DNA of 64,000 nucleotides from TMED14 sp963925545 (GTDB taxonomy: Bacteria; Bacteroidota; Bacteroidia; Flavobacteriales; Schleiferiaceae): positions 1-64,000 of the forward strand of contig CAWUSA010000017.1 of the NCBI GenBank assembly GCA_963925545.1. Direction: 5' to 3'. Below, one piece after another: positions 9,531 to 18,600 of the stretch; positions within the stretch are counted from its first letter, which is position 1, and each line of letters begins with the position of its first letter. The notes below the pieces were generated by a model. That model did not search any database and was not told the origin of the DNA. It worked only from the letters and a program-made list of their open reading frames with translations. The translations under genes were made by a program, and so were the position numbers.

Positions 9531-11834
9531 CTATTGTGGGATTTGTTGCGCTTCGCGCATGGGGTTGTAACGGTAGTTTTCATAGCCTCTTCGTCTAGGA
9601 ATAGCTTCAAGATGTATGCCAGTTTTGGCAGGCCAATCATTGTTGTAGGTGTCTGTGTCAGCCGTTTCAAGGAAGGGGTCAAGGCTGACGCTGATGGCCC
9701 GTTGCGGTAGAAGAATGGTTTTGGTGATTTGCTTTTCATCTTTGATCCAAATTTCTACCGGCCAGCGCTCAACGTGCTCGCTGCCATCCTCAAATTGGTA
9801 AGAAACAATCACAGGCATCAATAGACCGCCATGGTTCTCTACAGTGACTTCATGAAGGTAGCCTTTGGGGTAGCCACCCTTAGAGGCCATTGATGCAAGC
9901 TGTTTGATCTCTTTTTTGTTCGCAGCATCCCGGTTGTAGCTGTTGTTGTAAAAATCACGGGTTTCTGGCCGAGAATCCACGACAGTCGGCGCAAGGGCAA
10001 TGACATCGCGTTGTCGACCAATGCGTGCATGGGGTTTTTCACGCTCTGCACGCCGTTGTGACTCAAGTTCCTGAGGGTCTGTGGTTGGCAAGGCAGCGAT
10101 ACGAACCTGTGTCAATGCTTGGTCGGTGTAGTCCGTGGTGTAGAACCAGCCTCGCCAGAACCAATCCAAATCCACGCCAGATGCATCTTCCATGGTGCGA
10201 AATAAATCTGCGGGCTCAGGGTGCTTGAAAGCCCATCGTTCGCAGTATGTTTTGAATGCAAAGTCAAACAATTCTCTACCTAGTACCGTTTCACGAAGGA
10301 TATTCATTCCAGTTGCAGGTTTTCCGTAGGCATTGTTGCCAAACTGCTTGATGCTTTCCGAATTGGTCATGATGGGAACCATGCCTAAGGCAGGGGATTG
10401 CATGTAGCGTGCAATTTTGTACGCTGGCCCTCTTCGGGATGGGTAATCTACATCCCATTCCATTTCAGCTAGGTATTGCACAAAGGAGTTGAGACCTTCG
10501 TCCATCCATGTCCACTGACGCTCATCGGAGTTGATGATCATGGGGAAGAAGTTGTGTCCAACTTCATGGATGATGACACTCAGCATGCCATGCTTGGTGC
10601 CTTCTGAATAGGTGCCGTCGGCATCTGGCCGTCCACCATTGAAACAAATCATGGGGTATTCCATGCCAATGCTTTTGGCATGAACAGAAATCGCCCGAGG
10701 GTAGGTGTAGTCAGTGGTGTACTTGGAGTAGACCTTGAGAGTGTGAGCTACAATACGTGTGCTGTATTGCTCCCAAAGCGGATTGCCTTCTTTAGGGTAA
10801 AAGCTTTCCGCCATCACCACTTTGCCGCCAATGTTGACAGCTTGTGCATCCCAAATGAATTTTCGAGAGCTAGCAAAGGCGAAGTCCCGAACATTTTCTG
10901 CCTTGAATGTCCATGTGGCAGTTGATGTGGAACGGCCTTGTTCTCTGGATTCAGCTTCCTCTTGTGAAGCAACGATGACGGGCTGGTCAAAGGAGCGTCG
11001 GGCTTCTGCGTAGCGTTTGCGTTGCGAAGAGCTCAATACTGCTGTAGGATTCTGCAAGCTCCCAGTTGATGCCACGATGTGATCTGAGGGAACAGTGATA
11101 GACACGGAGAAGTCGCCAAATGGCAAGGTGAACTCACCTTGACCCAAGAATTGCTTGTGTTGCCAACCTTGGTAGTCTGAATAAACGGCCATGCGAGGGT
11201 AGAATTGCGCAATGGTGTAAAGGGTATTGTTCTCGTCAGAAAAGTGCTCGTAGCCACTTCGTCCGCCGATACTCATGCGGTCATTGATGTTGTAGTCCCA
11301 GTCAATAGAAAAACTGATAGATTTTCCTGGCTGTAACGGTTTAGGTAAATCCAAGCGCATCATTGTGTTGATGATGGTGTGCTTCAAATCTTGGCCATTT
11401 AGGGAAACCTTGTGGATGTTGAATCCGCCAGGAAAAGCTTCACCGTACTGACTTTCAACCTGTGATAAGCTGATGTTTTCAGGGATGCCGCCTTGTTTGA
11501 TTGCCTGCGTCATGGAGTTAGGTGAACGAACATTTTGGTCCAATTGGACCCAGAGGTAGACCAAGACATCCGGACTGTTGTTGTGGTAGGTGATGACCTC
11601 ATGGCCATCGATGTGGTGCTTTTCTTCGTCAAGCGTTACTTGAATGGCATAGTCTGCCTGCTGCTGGTAGTAGGCGTGTCCGGGCGCCCCACTTGCGGTC
11701 CTGTAGCTGTTGGCGGTAGGGAGTTCCGTTCCTAGCTGTTTGAATTTGCTGGTATTGACTCGGTCAAAAGAACTGCTTTGTGCAGCTGCAGACAGGGTGA
11801 ACAGCAAGGTAAATAGTTGGATGAAACGCTTCAT
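9531..11834 (-). CDS. M1 family (gluzincin) metallopeptidase
   Basis: 767 residues with a signal peptide (MKRFIQLFTLLFTLSAAAQ). The zinc-binding motif HEVGH is near residues 421-425, followed by MDEGLNSF, which supplies the third ligand Glu 18 residues after the second His as in M1 aminopeptidases. Upstream is GMEYPMICFNGG, the substrate N-terminus recognition region in the form common among Bacteroidota homologues rather than GAMEN. The N-terminal part is a beta-sandwich and the C-terminal part probably an immunoglobulin-like domain. No T9SS tail is seen. It follows the DUF6702 gene by 38 bases. It probably degrades peptides in the periplasm or at the cell surface. Confidence 0.9.
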   Translation of the reverse strand: MKRFIQLFTLLFTLSAAAQSSSFDRVNTSKFKQLGTELPTANSYRTASGAPGHAYYQQQADYAIQVTLDEEKHHIDGHEVITYHNNSPDVLVYLWVQLDQNVRSPNSMTQAIKQGGIPENISLSQVESQYGEAFPGGFNIHKVSLNGQDLKHTIINTMMRLDLPKPLQPGKSISFSIDWDYNINDRMSIGGRSGYEHFSDENNTLYTIAQFYPRMAVYSDYQGWQHKQFLGQGEFTLPFGDFSVSITVPSDHIVASTGSLQNPTAVLSSSQRKRYAEARRSFDQPVIVASQEEAESREQGRSTSTATWTFKAENVRDFAFASSRKFIWDAQAVNIGGKVVMAESFYPKEGNPLWEQYSTRIVAHTLKVYSKYTTDYTYPRAISVHAKSIGMEYPMICFNGGRPDADGTYSEGTKHGMLSVIIHEVGHNFFPMIINSDERQWTWMDEGLNSFVQYLAEMEWDVDYPSRRGPAYKIARYMQSPALGMVPIMTNSESIKQFGNNAYGKPATGMNILRETVLGRELFDFAFKTYCERWAFKHPEPADLFRTMEDASGVDLDWFWRGWFYTTDYTDQALTQVRIAALPTTDPQELESQRRAEREKPHARIGRQRDVIALAPTVVDSRPETRDFYNNSYNRDAANKKEIKQLASMASKGGYPKGYLHEVTVENHGGLLMPVIVSYQFEDGSEHVERWPVEIWIKDEKQITKTILLPQRAISVSLDPFLETADTDTYNNDWPAKTGIHLEAIPRRRGYENYRYNPMREAQQIPQ

Positions 11835-11872
11835 GGTGGTTCGTTAAATGTTGAAGGCTAAAAATAGGCAGT

Positions 11873-12379
11873 TCAATCACGTAAATCCATGCGAGGCCAA
11901 CTGAAATTTGGCATTTTATTGAACAAGGCAATGTCGTAGCGACGATCAAGGCCCATGACAGTGTAAATATTCTCTTGAAAATCGTTGAGTTTCATTAGGC
12001 TTGCATCGTGCAGGTCCCATCGTTTGGCAACAAAAATGTAGCTCAATGTAATCTCATCTGCAGCAAAATGGTAGGCTGTCAAAGCCAGCTCAATGGGCTC
12101 AATGCGTCGACGTTTGGTAAAGCTTAAGCTCAATAGGCCATCCTGGAGGAAATGATCAATCAGCTGCGCTTCTTGTGCGCTATCAATGCCAAGGTGAATT
12201 TTCTCTTCCCTACCTTGATTGATGGCTGTCTCTAGGTCTTCTGTGAAGAGGATCTTTTGCAGGGTCCATTCATGGTCTGCCCCTTCAGTCATGAGCGCGG
12301 TAGACACATGCATGGGGTGATCTAGACTCACAGCAATTAGCCATAGCCCAACCAAAGCAAGGGGCAGCTTAAAGCGCAT
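11873..12379 (-). CDS. DUF6702 family protein
   Basis: 168 residues from ATG 12379, chosen because it opens a signal-anchor-like segment (MRFKLPLALVGLWLIAVS). The mature start DHPMHVSTALMT, the segment LFTEDLETAI and the ending FNKMPNFSW resemble the DUF6702 family, small Bacteroidota exported proteins often encoded next to an M1 peptidase, as here. The start overlaps the stop of the isocitrate dehydrogenase gene by 11 bases, which suggests translational coupling. Function is unknown. The family assignment rests on remembered motif pattern and neighbourhood. Confidence 0.72.
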   Translation of the reverse strand: MRFKLPLALVGLWLIAVSLDHPMHVSTALMTEGADHEWTLQKILFTEDLETAINQGREEKIHLGIDSAQEAQLIDHFLQDGLLSLSFTKRRRIEPIELALTAYHFAADEITLSYIFVAKRWDLHDASLMKLNDFQENIYTVMGLDRRYDIALFNKMPNFSWPRMDLRD

Positions 12380-14582
12380 CAATGGTGGAGTTAAGGGTAG
12401 GTGAGGGGCGCATGATTGCAATGACCTTATCTCTGTCAGGCATGAAATACCCACCTAAGTCCGCGGGCGAGCCTTGAACGGCTATCAGCTCATCAATGAT
12501 GCGCTTCTCATCGCGAAGCAAGTCCCGATGCACAGAGGCAAAGGTGCTCGCCATCTTGCTATCACTTATTTGCGTCATCAAAGCTTCTGCCCAGTAAAGG
12601 GCTAAGTAGAAATGCGAACCTCTGTTGTCGATGCCGCCCAATCGCCGTGTAGGGCTCTTGTCTAAGTCTAAAAGCTTGCTTGTGGCCAGATTAAGGCATT
12701 GACCCATGAGACCTGCCTTTGTGTTGCCGTTGGCTTCCGAGAGGTGCTCAAGGGAGACCGCCAGTGCCAGAAACTCACCCAGCGAGTCCCATCTCAAGTA
12801 GTTCTTTTCAATCAGCTGTTGCACATGTTTAGGGGCTGATCCGCCAGCACCAGTCTCAAAAAGACCACCACCTTTCATCAAAGGAACAATGGATAGCATT
12901 TTGGCAGAGGTGCCAACCTCAAGGATGGGGAAAAGGTCAGTTAAGTAGTCTCTCAACACGTTGCCTGACACAGAAATAGTGTCCAGACCTTTGACAATAC
13001 GTTCAAGTGAAAACTGGCAAGCATCCACCGGTGACATAATGTGAATAGCCAAGGAAGAGCAGTCATGATCCTTCAGGTAATGCTCAACTTTTAGCTGCAC
13101 CTGTCTGTCGTGTGCACGGTTAGGATCTAGCCAGAATACGGCAGGTATATTGGTGATTTTCGCACGATTGACAGCCAACTTAACCCAATCCTGGATGGGT
13201 TCGTCTTTCACCTGACACATCCGGAAGATATCTCCCTTACTCACCAAATGCTGCATCACAATGATGCCGTCACGCACCACTTGAATGATGCCAGGTTCAG
13301 TCATGTGGAAGGTTTTGTCGTGGGATCCGTATTCCTCGGCTTTTTGTGCCATCAGGCCAACGTTGGACACCGACCCCATGGTCTGAGGGTTCAATGCCCC
13401 ATTGGCTTTACAGAAGTCAATGGTGGTTTGGTAGATGCCGGCATAGGAGCGGTCGGGAATCACGGCCTTGCAATCCTGTTGCTTGCCGTTTCGGTTCCAC
13501 ATTTGGCCAGACGTTCGAATCATTGCTGGCATGGATGCATCAATGATGACATCAGACGGCACATGCAAATTGGTGATCCCTTTCTCAGAGTTAACCATGG
13601 CAAGGTCAGGGCCCGAAGCCATGACGGCATCAATAGCATCAGTGATGGCTTGTTGCTTAGCTGTTGGCAGGGTAGCAAGCTTTGCATAAATGTCACCAAG
13701 GCCATTGCGTACATCTACCCCCATGCTGTCAAAATCAGAAGCAAATTGGTCAAAGACATCGGCAAAGAACACCTCTACAACGGCACCAAAGATAATGGGG
13801 TCTGACACCTTCATCATGGTGGCTTTCAGGTGCAAGGAGAACAATACGCCTTCGGCTTTTGCAGCTGCAATTTCATTGCGGATAAAGGCTTTCAATGCGG
13901 CGATACTCAAAACTGAGCTATCAATGATTTCGCCATCAAGCAAATCTATGCCTGAACGAAGGATTGTTTGAACACCCAATGGGTTCGTGTAGACGATGTC
14001 AACAGAAGTTGCCTTATCCAGGCAAAGGCTTTGTTCGCTACCGTAGAAGTCTCCGGTCTGCATGCTTGACACATGGGTCAATGAGTCTTTAGACCAAGCA
14101 CCCATGTTATGTGGGTGTTTTTTGACGTAATCTTTCACTGCCTTTGGGGCTCGACGGTCGCTATTGCCTTCGCGAAGCACAGGATTTACTGCTGATCCCT
14201 TGACCTTATCATAGCGAGAACGAATGCCTTTTTGCTGGTCATTTTGTGGTTCATCTGGGTAGTTGGGGATGCCATAGCCTTTGGATTGCAATTCTGCAAT
14301 GGCAGCTTTCAGTTGAGGCACAGAGGCAGAGATGTTGGGCAATTTAATGATGTTGGCATCGGGTGTGCTGCCCAATTGCCCCAGCTCTGTCAACGCATCA
14401 GCAACCTGATGTTCTGCAGGGAGCAGGTCATTGAATTGCGAAAGTATTCGAGCAGCCAATGAGATGTCACGTGTTTCAATATGGACGCCTGCTTGCTTAG
14501 TGAAGGCTTGTACAATAGGCAAGAAGGACTGGGTAGCCAGTGCAGGTGCTTCGTCGGTCTTGGTGTAGATGATGGTTGACAT
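12369..14582 (-). CDS. icd: Isocitrate dehydrogenase, NADP-dependent monomeric type
   Basis: 737 residues, matching the approximately 740-residue monomeric IDH-II family rather than the 45 kDa dimeric enzyme. The N-terminus (MSTIIYTKTDEAPALATQSF) and the internal segments GNSDRRAPKAVK, KDYVKKHPHNMGAWS, MSPVDACQFSLERI and TGAGGSAPKHVQQ are typical of the family. It converts isocitrate to 2-oxoglutarate and carbon dioxide in the citric acid cycle, generating NADPH in the cytoplasm. It is preceded by a 148-base gap that should hold its promoter and is followed by the overlapping DUF6702 gene. No second IDH is seen in this window. Confidence 0.96.
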   Translation of the reverse strand: MSTIIYTKTDEAPALATQSFLPIVQAFTKQAGVHIETRDISLAARILSQFNDLLPAEHQVADALTELGQLGSTPDANIIKLPNISASVPQLKAAIAELQSKGYGIPNYPDEPQNDQQKGIRSRYDKVKGSAVNPVLREGNSDRRAPKAVKDYVKKHPHNMGAWSKDSLTHVSSMQTGDFYGSEQSLCLDKATSVDIVYTNPLGVQTILRSGIDLLDGEIIDSSVLSIAALKAFIRNEIAAAKAEGVLFSLHLKATMMKVSDPIIFGAVVEVFFADVFDQFASDFDSMGVDVRNGLGDIYAKLATLPTAKQQAITDAIDAVMASGPDLAMVNSEKGITNLHVPSDVIIDASMPAMIRTSGQMWNRNGKQQDCKAVIPDRSYAGIYQTTIDFCKANGALNPQTMGSVSNVGLMAQKAEEYGSHDKTFHMTEPGIIQVVRDGIIVMQHLVSKGDIFRMCQVKDEPIQDWVKLAVNRAKITNIPAVFWLDPNRAHDRQVQLKVEHYLKDHDCSSLAIHIMSPVDACQFSLERIVKGLDTISVSGNVLRDYLTDLFPILEVGTSAKMLSIVPLMKGGGLFETGAGGSAPKHVQQLIEKNYLRWDSLGEFLALAVSLEHLSEANGNTKAGLMGQCLNLATSKLLDLDKSPTRRLGGIDNRGSHFYLALYWAEALMTQISDSKMASTFASVHRDLLRDEKRIIDELIAVQGSPADLGGYFMPDRDKVIAIMRPSPTLNSTIDAL

Positions 14583-14730
14583 AGGGCAATAAGGTGTATT
14601 TACAAAGAAACGAAGCAGCCGGTGAATGGCTTTGATTTGCTAGTCGCTATCTGCACAAGTTGTCAACTTAGCTTTTATTGATGATTCACGGACCTTTTTG
14701 ATTGATTGCTATGGGCTTCCTTGCTACGCT

Positions 14731-15678
14731 TCACAAGGGCAGTCGCATGCCTGTTTGACCAACATGGAAACCTGCTTGCCGAACCTGTTGGCTTGCCTCG
14801 CTTTTAGGATCATGAAGGGGGTTGCTGTGATTGAAGTGTACGAATGTGACCTTGCTTCGTTTTTCAGCAGGCCAGTCTGACCACATGGCCATGCTTTCTT
14901 TGACAAAGGGGTGAGGTATCTCAGACGGGTCCCTGTTCGGTGTTTCTCCAGTAGAGTAAAAGGTGCCATCAAGCAAGGCAATGTCAACATGATCAATGAG
15001 GCTGTCAAGGTCGATGGCCCATTGATCCCATTTATTGATATCTGGAATGAAGAGGGCGACCCGACGGGGTCCTTGAATGAGGAAACCCATGGTTTCAGAG
15101 TACTCATCCCTGTGTGGTACTTGAATTCCTGTGATGGTCACTTGCTTGTTCAGGCATTGAACACCTGCCAGGACATCATCATGCAGTTGAATTTGACCTA
15201 ATTCAACCAATTGCGACCAGGGGCCATTTTCAGTGAGGAAATCCCTCATCCTGGGCCCGACATGGACGGCAACGTTTTGACCACCCAAGGCTTCACGGCC
15301 TAGGTACATCAACCCGGTGTAATGCCCGATGTGCGCATGCGTAATAAATAGGGCTTCGGGGTTTTTGCCTGTCTCTTGCTTGAGTTGGTTCCATTGAGCA
15401 GGTAAGTCGGGCGTGGCTTCGATTAATACAGCTGTTGACCCATCTGTGACACCTAAAGCAATCACGGGTTCATGGGGCTTAGGTCTGCCGTCCGGGTTGA
15501 TGCAGCAGGACTTGATGCAAGCGATATGTGGCCTGCCAGCATCTTGAGAAACACCCAAGATCACCAATTCAATATCGGAGGTGGTGTTCGGGATTTCACC
15601 ACAAGCAATGGTCATTAGCGCAAGGCTAAGTGAAGCAAGCTTGAGGGCTTTAAAAGTAATTGCGTTCAATGGAATCAT
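14731..15678 (-). CDS. PqqB-like metallo-beta-lactamase fold hydrolase, possibly lipoprotein
   Basis: 315 residues. The N-terminus is hydrophobic and ends in MTIAC (Cys 26), a weak lipobox. The mature region starts IELVILGVSQDAGRPHIAC, like the PqqB branch of the metallo-beta-lactamase superfamily. The metal motif reads HAHIGH, so the Asp of the usual HxHxDH is replaced by Gly. Later parts include PHRDEYSETMGF and FIPDINKW. Two Cys pairs (IKSCC) occur near the start. No pqq biosynthesis genes lie nearby, so a role in PQQ formation is not supported. It follows the DEAD-box helicase by 27 bases and may be cotranscribed. The substrate is unknown. Confidence 0.8.
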   Translation of the reverse strand: MIPLNAITFKALKLASLSLALMTIACGEIPNTTSDIELVILGVSQDAGRPHIACIKSCCINPDGRPKPHEPVIALGVTDGSTAVLIEATPDLPAQWNQLKQETGKNPEALFITHAHIGHYTGLMYLGREALGGQNVAVHVGPRMRDFLTENGPWSQLVELGQIQLHDDVLAGVQCLNKQVTITGIQVPHRDEYSETMGFLIQGPRRVALFIPDINKWDQWAIDLDSLIDHVDIALLDGTFYSTGETPNRDPSEIPHPFVKESMAMWSDWPAEKRSKVTFVHFNHSNPLHDPKSEASQQVRQAGFHVGQTGMRLPL

Positions 15679-15705
15679 GCCATTGAAGGTAGTACTCCTT
15701 GGCGA

Positions 15706-16998
15706 CTATCGACGTCTGCGTTGACCGCCCGATCCGCTACGCTGTTTGTTTCCTGAACCATGTGATCTTCCATTGCTGCTTGAGCGATGTCGACCGCCTC
15801 CGCCACCACCACCTCTGCCACCTTGTTTTGGTGGGATGCGATTGGCCGGCACGGACCATTCTTCTTCTGCAGCATCGACAAAGGGATGGTCTGTTACAAG
15901 AGGTATGCGTTGTTTAATGAGTTTTTCTATGTCTTTGAGGTAGCTGCGCTCTTCTGCCATGCAGAAGGATATGGAATGCCCTGAGGCCTCAGCACGGCCT
16001 GTGCGGCCAATCCGGTGTACATAGGTTTCACTGACATTGGGTAGGTCGTGATTGATGACCAGCTCTAGGCCAGATATGTCAATGCCACGGGCTGCGATGT
16101 CTGTTGCAACGAGAACCCGCATGCGGCCTTCTTTGAAAGAAGTCAATGCACGCTGCCTTGCATTTTGGCTTTTGTTGCCGTGGATGGCAGCGGCTTGGAT
16201 GGAATGATTGCTTAGGTAGCGTACGACCTTGTCACAACCGTGTTTTGTGCGTCCAAAGACCAATGCCTGTGAATCACTGTCTTGTAAAATATGGAGCAGA
16301 AGTTGACTCTTTTCTGCTTTTGCCACATAGTACACTGACTGGCTCACCTTGTCAGCTGTTGGCTTGTCTGGTGAGATGGTGACTTGTTCGTAATGGCCTA
16401 GAATCTGCTTGCTTAGGTCAACAATAGACCGTGGCATGGTAGCTGAGAAGAAGAGACTTTGACGTCGCTCGGGTATGAGGCGGAGCAGTTTTCTGATGTC
16501 ATGAATGAATCCCATGTCAAGCATCTGGTCTGCCTCATCAAGCACGAAATGGCGAAGATGTTTGAGGTTGACATAGCCTTGATTATGCAAGTCAAGCAAT
16601 CGTCCAGGGGTTGCGACGAGGATGTCTACACCGCGTTTGAGTTGCTTTACCTGAGGGTTTTGACCAACACCACCATAGATCACAGCACTGCTTATGCCCG
16701 TGTTGGCGCTGTAGTGCTTGACGTTGTCTGCAATTTGTATGGCTAACTCTCTTGTGGGCGTTACAACCAATGCTTGCACAGACGTTCCCTTGCCGTAGCC
16801 GTTTTCCATCAACTGCTGGATGATGGGGATGGTGAATGCTGCCGTTTTTCCTGTTCCAGTTTGGGCACAACCAAGCAGGTCTTTGCCTTCAAGCAAGATG
16901 GGGATGCTTTGCTCTTGAATGGGTGTTGGTCGCTCGTAGCCCTGAGTGTCAAGCGCTTTGAGAATGTCAGGATGAATCCCTAACTCTTTGAAGGTAAT
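15706..16998 (-). CDS. DEAD-box RNA helicase (RhlE-like) with apparent ATT start codon
   Basis: About 430 residues. Motifs in order: Q-motif GYERPTPIQEQSIP, motif I AQTGTGKT, PTRELA, DEAD (VLDEADQMLDMGF), SAT, RGIDI and HRIGRTGR. The tail is rich in Gly, Arg and Ser, as in RhlE proteins that remodel RNA in ribosome assembly or cold response. The first ATG, GTG or TTG in frame lies inside the helicase core (TTG at 16896), after the Q-motif. The frame is open upstream to a TAA at about 17049, and the homologous start (usually MTFKELG) here reads ATT ACC TTC at 16998, so an ATT initiation codon is inferred. A neighbouring ATC codon is the alternative. Confidence 0.88.
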   Translation of the reverse strand: MTFKELGIHPDILKALDTQGYERPTPIQEQSIPILLEGKDLLGCAQTGTGKTAAFTIPIIQQLMENGYGKGTSVQALVVTPTRELAIQIADNVKHYSANTGISSAVIYGGVGQNPQVKQLKRGVDILVATPGRLLDLHNQGYVNLKHLRHFVLDEADQMLDMGFIHDIRKLLRLIPERRQSLFFSATMPRSIVDLSKQILGHYEQVTISPDKPTADKVSQSVYYVAKAEKSQLLLHILQDSDSQALVFGRTKHGCDKVVRYLSNHSIQAAAIHGNKSQNARQRALTSFKEGRMRVLVATDIAARGIDISGLELVINHDLPNVSETYVHRIGRTGRAEASGHSISFCMAEERSYLKDIEKLIKQRIPLVTDHPFVDAAEEEWSVPANRIPPKQGGRGGGGGGGRHRSSSNGRSHGSGNKQRSGSGGQRRRR

Positions 16999-17118
16999 GA
17001 TAGCGGAAGAATAAGTAATGAGAAAAGGACGCGATGGTCCAAGGATTTATCTGGCTAGTGCTGGCCGCAAAGGTAGTGCCATTGAAAGGGATACAAGCAT
17101 GATTAGCTTCGTGTCATC

Positions 17119-18501
17119 TCACCAATCAGTAATTAAAACCTTAGCAGATTGCCGCGTACCATCTCTCAAAGAGATTAATAGAAAATAAACCCCAGATTGA
17201 TGAATTTCTATAGGCCCTTGGGTACTTTCAAAGAGTGTTCTTCCTGCAGCACTGATGACTTGGATGTGCTCAATGCCCTTATCGGACTCTATGTTAATGC
17301 TTGATCTGACTTTAGCAGGATTTGGGAATACTTTCAAACCAGGTGTTTTCTCTGATTCCGGCAAGCTCAAGGTGAAGCAGGCATCAGCAGTAACATACTG
17401 GCGCATGTTCCAGGACACTTGGCAACTGTACATGTAACCCTGATTTGAATTCCACGATGCGAACATGTTCATCCAAGGTGAATCTGTGACAATAGGTCCG
17501 CGTATTGCCCCATTAGCGATTGTCGTTTGAGTCGAGTCACCATTGCCCATACATATTTGCCTAGCAGCGGGGTCTCCGGTCCAAGCAGCCTCCATCAAGC
17601 TGTGAAGTAACCGGCTTCCGTACCAATAGTCAAGAGCGTCATACTTACTTATATAGACCACGAACTGGCTTGAATCCTCTTCATATGTGCTTGTTGTGAA
17701 ATGCGTTGCCCAGTATATATAGTTGTTAATTGTGTCACCCCGCAAAATCATAAACTCCTTATTGCTGTCAGGCACTCCCATGAAATTGAACATGTCGATA
17801 CAAGTTCGGGGGTCTACAATGTTATCCCAGTCAGACAAAGTCATGAGGTAGAGCACGTCATCTGGCATGGCAGCAAGTCCACTGTCAGTTTGAGTTTGTA
17901 TATCATTGGGCCAATCTTCCGTGAAGCCGATAAAGCTAGCACCGGCATCTGGCCATGAAAATCTCCCATTTGCTCCCCAATTATGATTGATGTACATTTT
18001 CAAGCTTAGCCAGTTTGTGATGGCAGCCCCCTGGCTCATTCCGTGTATACCTACCCTTGAAGTGTCTATTTTATTTGCATGTAACGCCGCAATGTCATTG
18101 ACCATTTGATAAGCGCAGCCATAGTGACTCGTTGATGAATTCCATTGCATCGTCACACTAACATACCCATGGCTTGCAACGAATTCTCGGTAGAATTGAC
18201 TTTTTTTATAATAAGTGCTATCAGCCAAATTTTGGTTAGAAGATCCAGGAAATCTAAAGACCACTGGCTTTTTGGAACTTATACCCGTTGGGTAAGTGAT
18301 AATTCCCCTGATGGTATCCGTACACTCAAGACTTGAGTCTGGTGCGATGGAAAAAAACTCACTTGTCACAGCTGCGGTACCAAATGCACCATACCCTTGT
18401 GTAATGGGAGGTACAGGGCCTTCAAATGCCCATTGTGCGTTCATGCTAGGTATCGCTATAATTAGTGATACTGCAAATAGGTATCTTTTGAATTGAAACA
18501 T
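17119..18501 (-). CDS. Secreted alpha/beta-hydrolase-like protein with T9SS sorting domain
   Basis: 460 residues. The signal peptide is MFQFKRYLFAVSLIIAIPSMNAQ. The body has the layout of an esterase or acyl hydrolase: KPVVFRFPGSS, then a helix, then VGIHGMSQGAAITNW near residues 150-165, where GMSQG matches the GxSxG nucleophile elbow. Acidic and His partners are not certain. The C-terminus from about residue 390 (LKVFPNPAKVRSSINIE to the end) is a type A T9SS sorting domain, so the protein is expected on the surface or released. It lies about 100 bases after a terminator that closes the next T9SS gene. The substrate is unknown. Confidence 0.78.
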   Translation of the reverse strand: MFQFKRYLFAVSLIIAIPSMNAQWAFEGPVPPITQGYGAFGTAAVTSEFFSIAPDSSLECTDTIRGIITYPTGISSKKPVVFRFPGSSNQNLADSTYYKKSQFYREFVASHGYVSVTMQWNSSTSHYGCAYQMVNDIAALHANKIDTSRVGIHGMSQGAAITNWLSLKMYINHNWGANGRFSWPDAGASFIGFTEDWPNDIQTQTDSGLAAMPDDVLYLMTLSDWDNIVDPRTCIDMFNFMGVPDSNKEFMILRGDTINNYIYWATHFTTSTYEEDSSQFVVYISKYDALDYWYGSRLLHSLMEAAWTGDPAARQICMGNGDSTQTTIANGAIRGPIVTDSPWMNMFASWNSNQGYMYSCQVSWNMRQYVTADACFTLSLPESEKTPGLKVFPNPAKVRSSINIESDKGIEHIQVISAAGRTLFESTQGPIEIHQSGVYFLLISLRDGTRQSAKVLITDW

Positions 18502-18529
18502 GTTTAATGGATTATGATGGTTCTTCGTT

Positions 18530-18571
18530 CAGTTAAATAAACAACCCCAATCAGCTCTCGCAGATTGGGGT
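18530..18571 (-). terminator. Rho-independent terminator after the orphan T9SS protein gene
   Basis: The inverted repeat ACCCCAATC (18544-18552) and GATTGGGGT (18563-18571) encloses a 10-base loop. On the minus strand the hairpin is followed by TTGTTTATTT, a T-rich tract. It is 30 bases downstream of the stop at 18601 and upstream of the esterase-like gene. Confidence 0.75.
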
Positions 18572-18600
18572 ATGGATTGATGGAAAGCCTATAGCGGTTG

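Noticed and set aside
13248..13805. 185-codon open frame on the plus strand inside icd
   Set aside because: It lies wholly antisense to the strongly supported isocitrate dehydrogenase gene and its product is low-complexity; a shadow frame.
16896..16898. TTG at 16896 as the helicase start
   Set aside because: It would remove the Q-motif, which is encoded intact and in frame just upstream.
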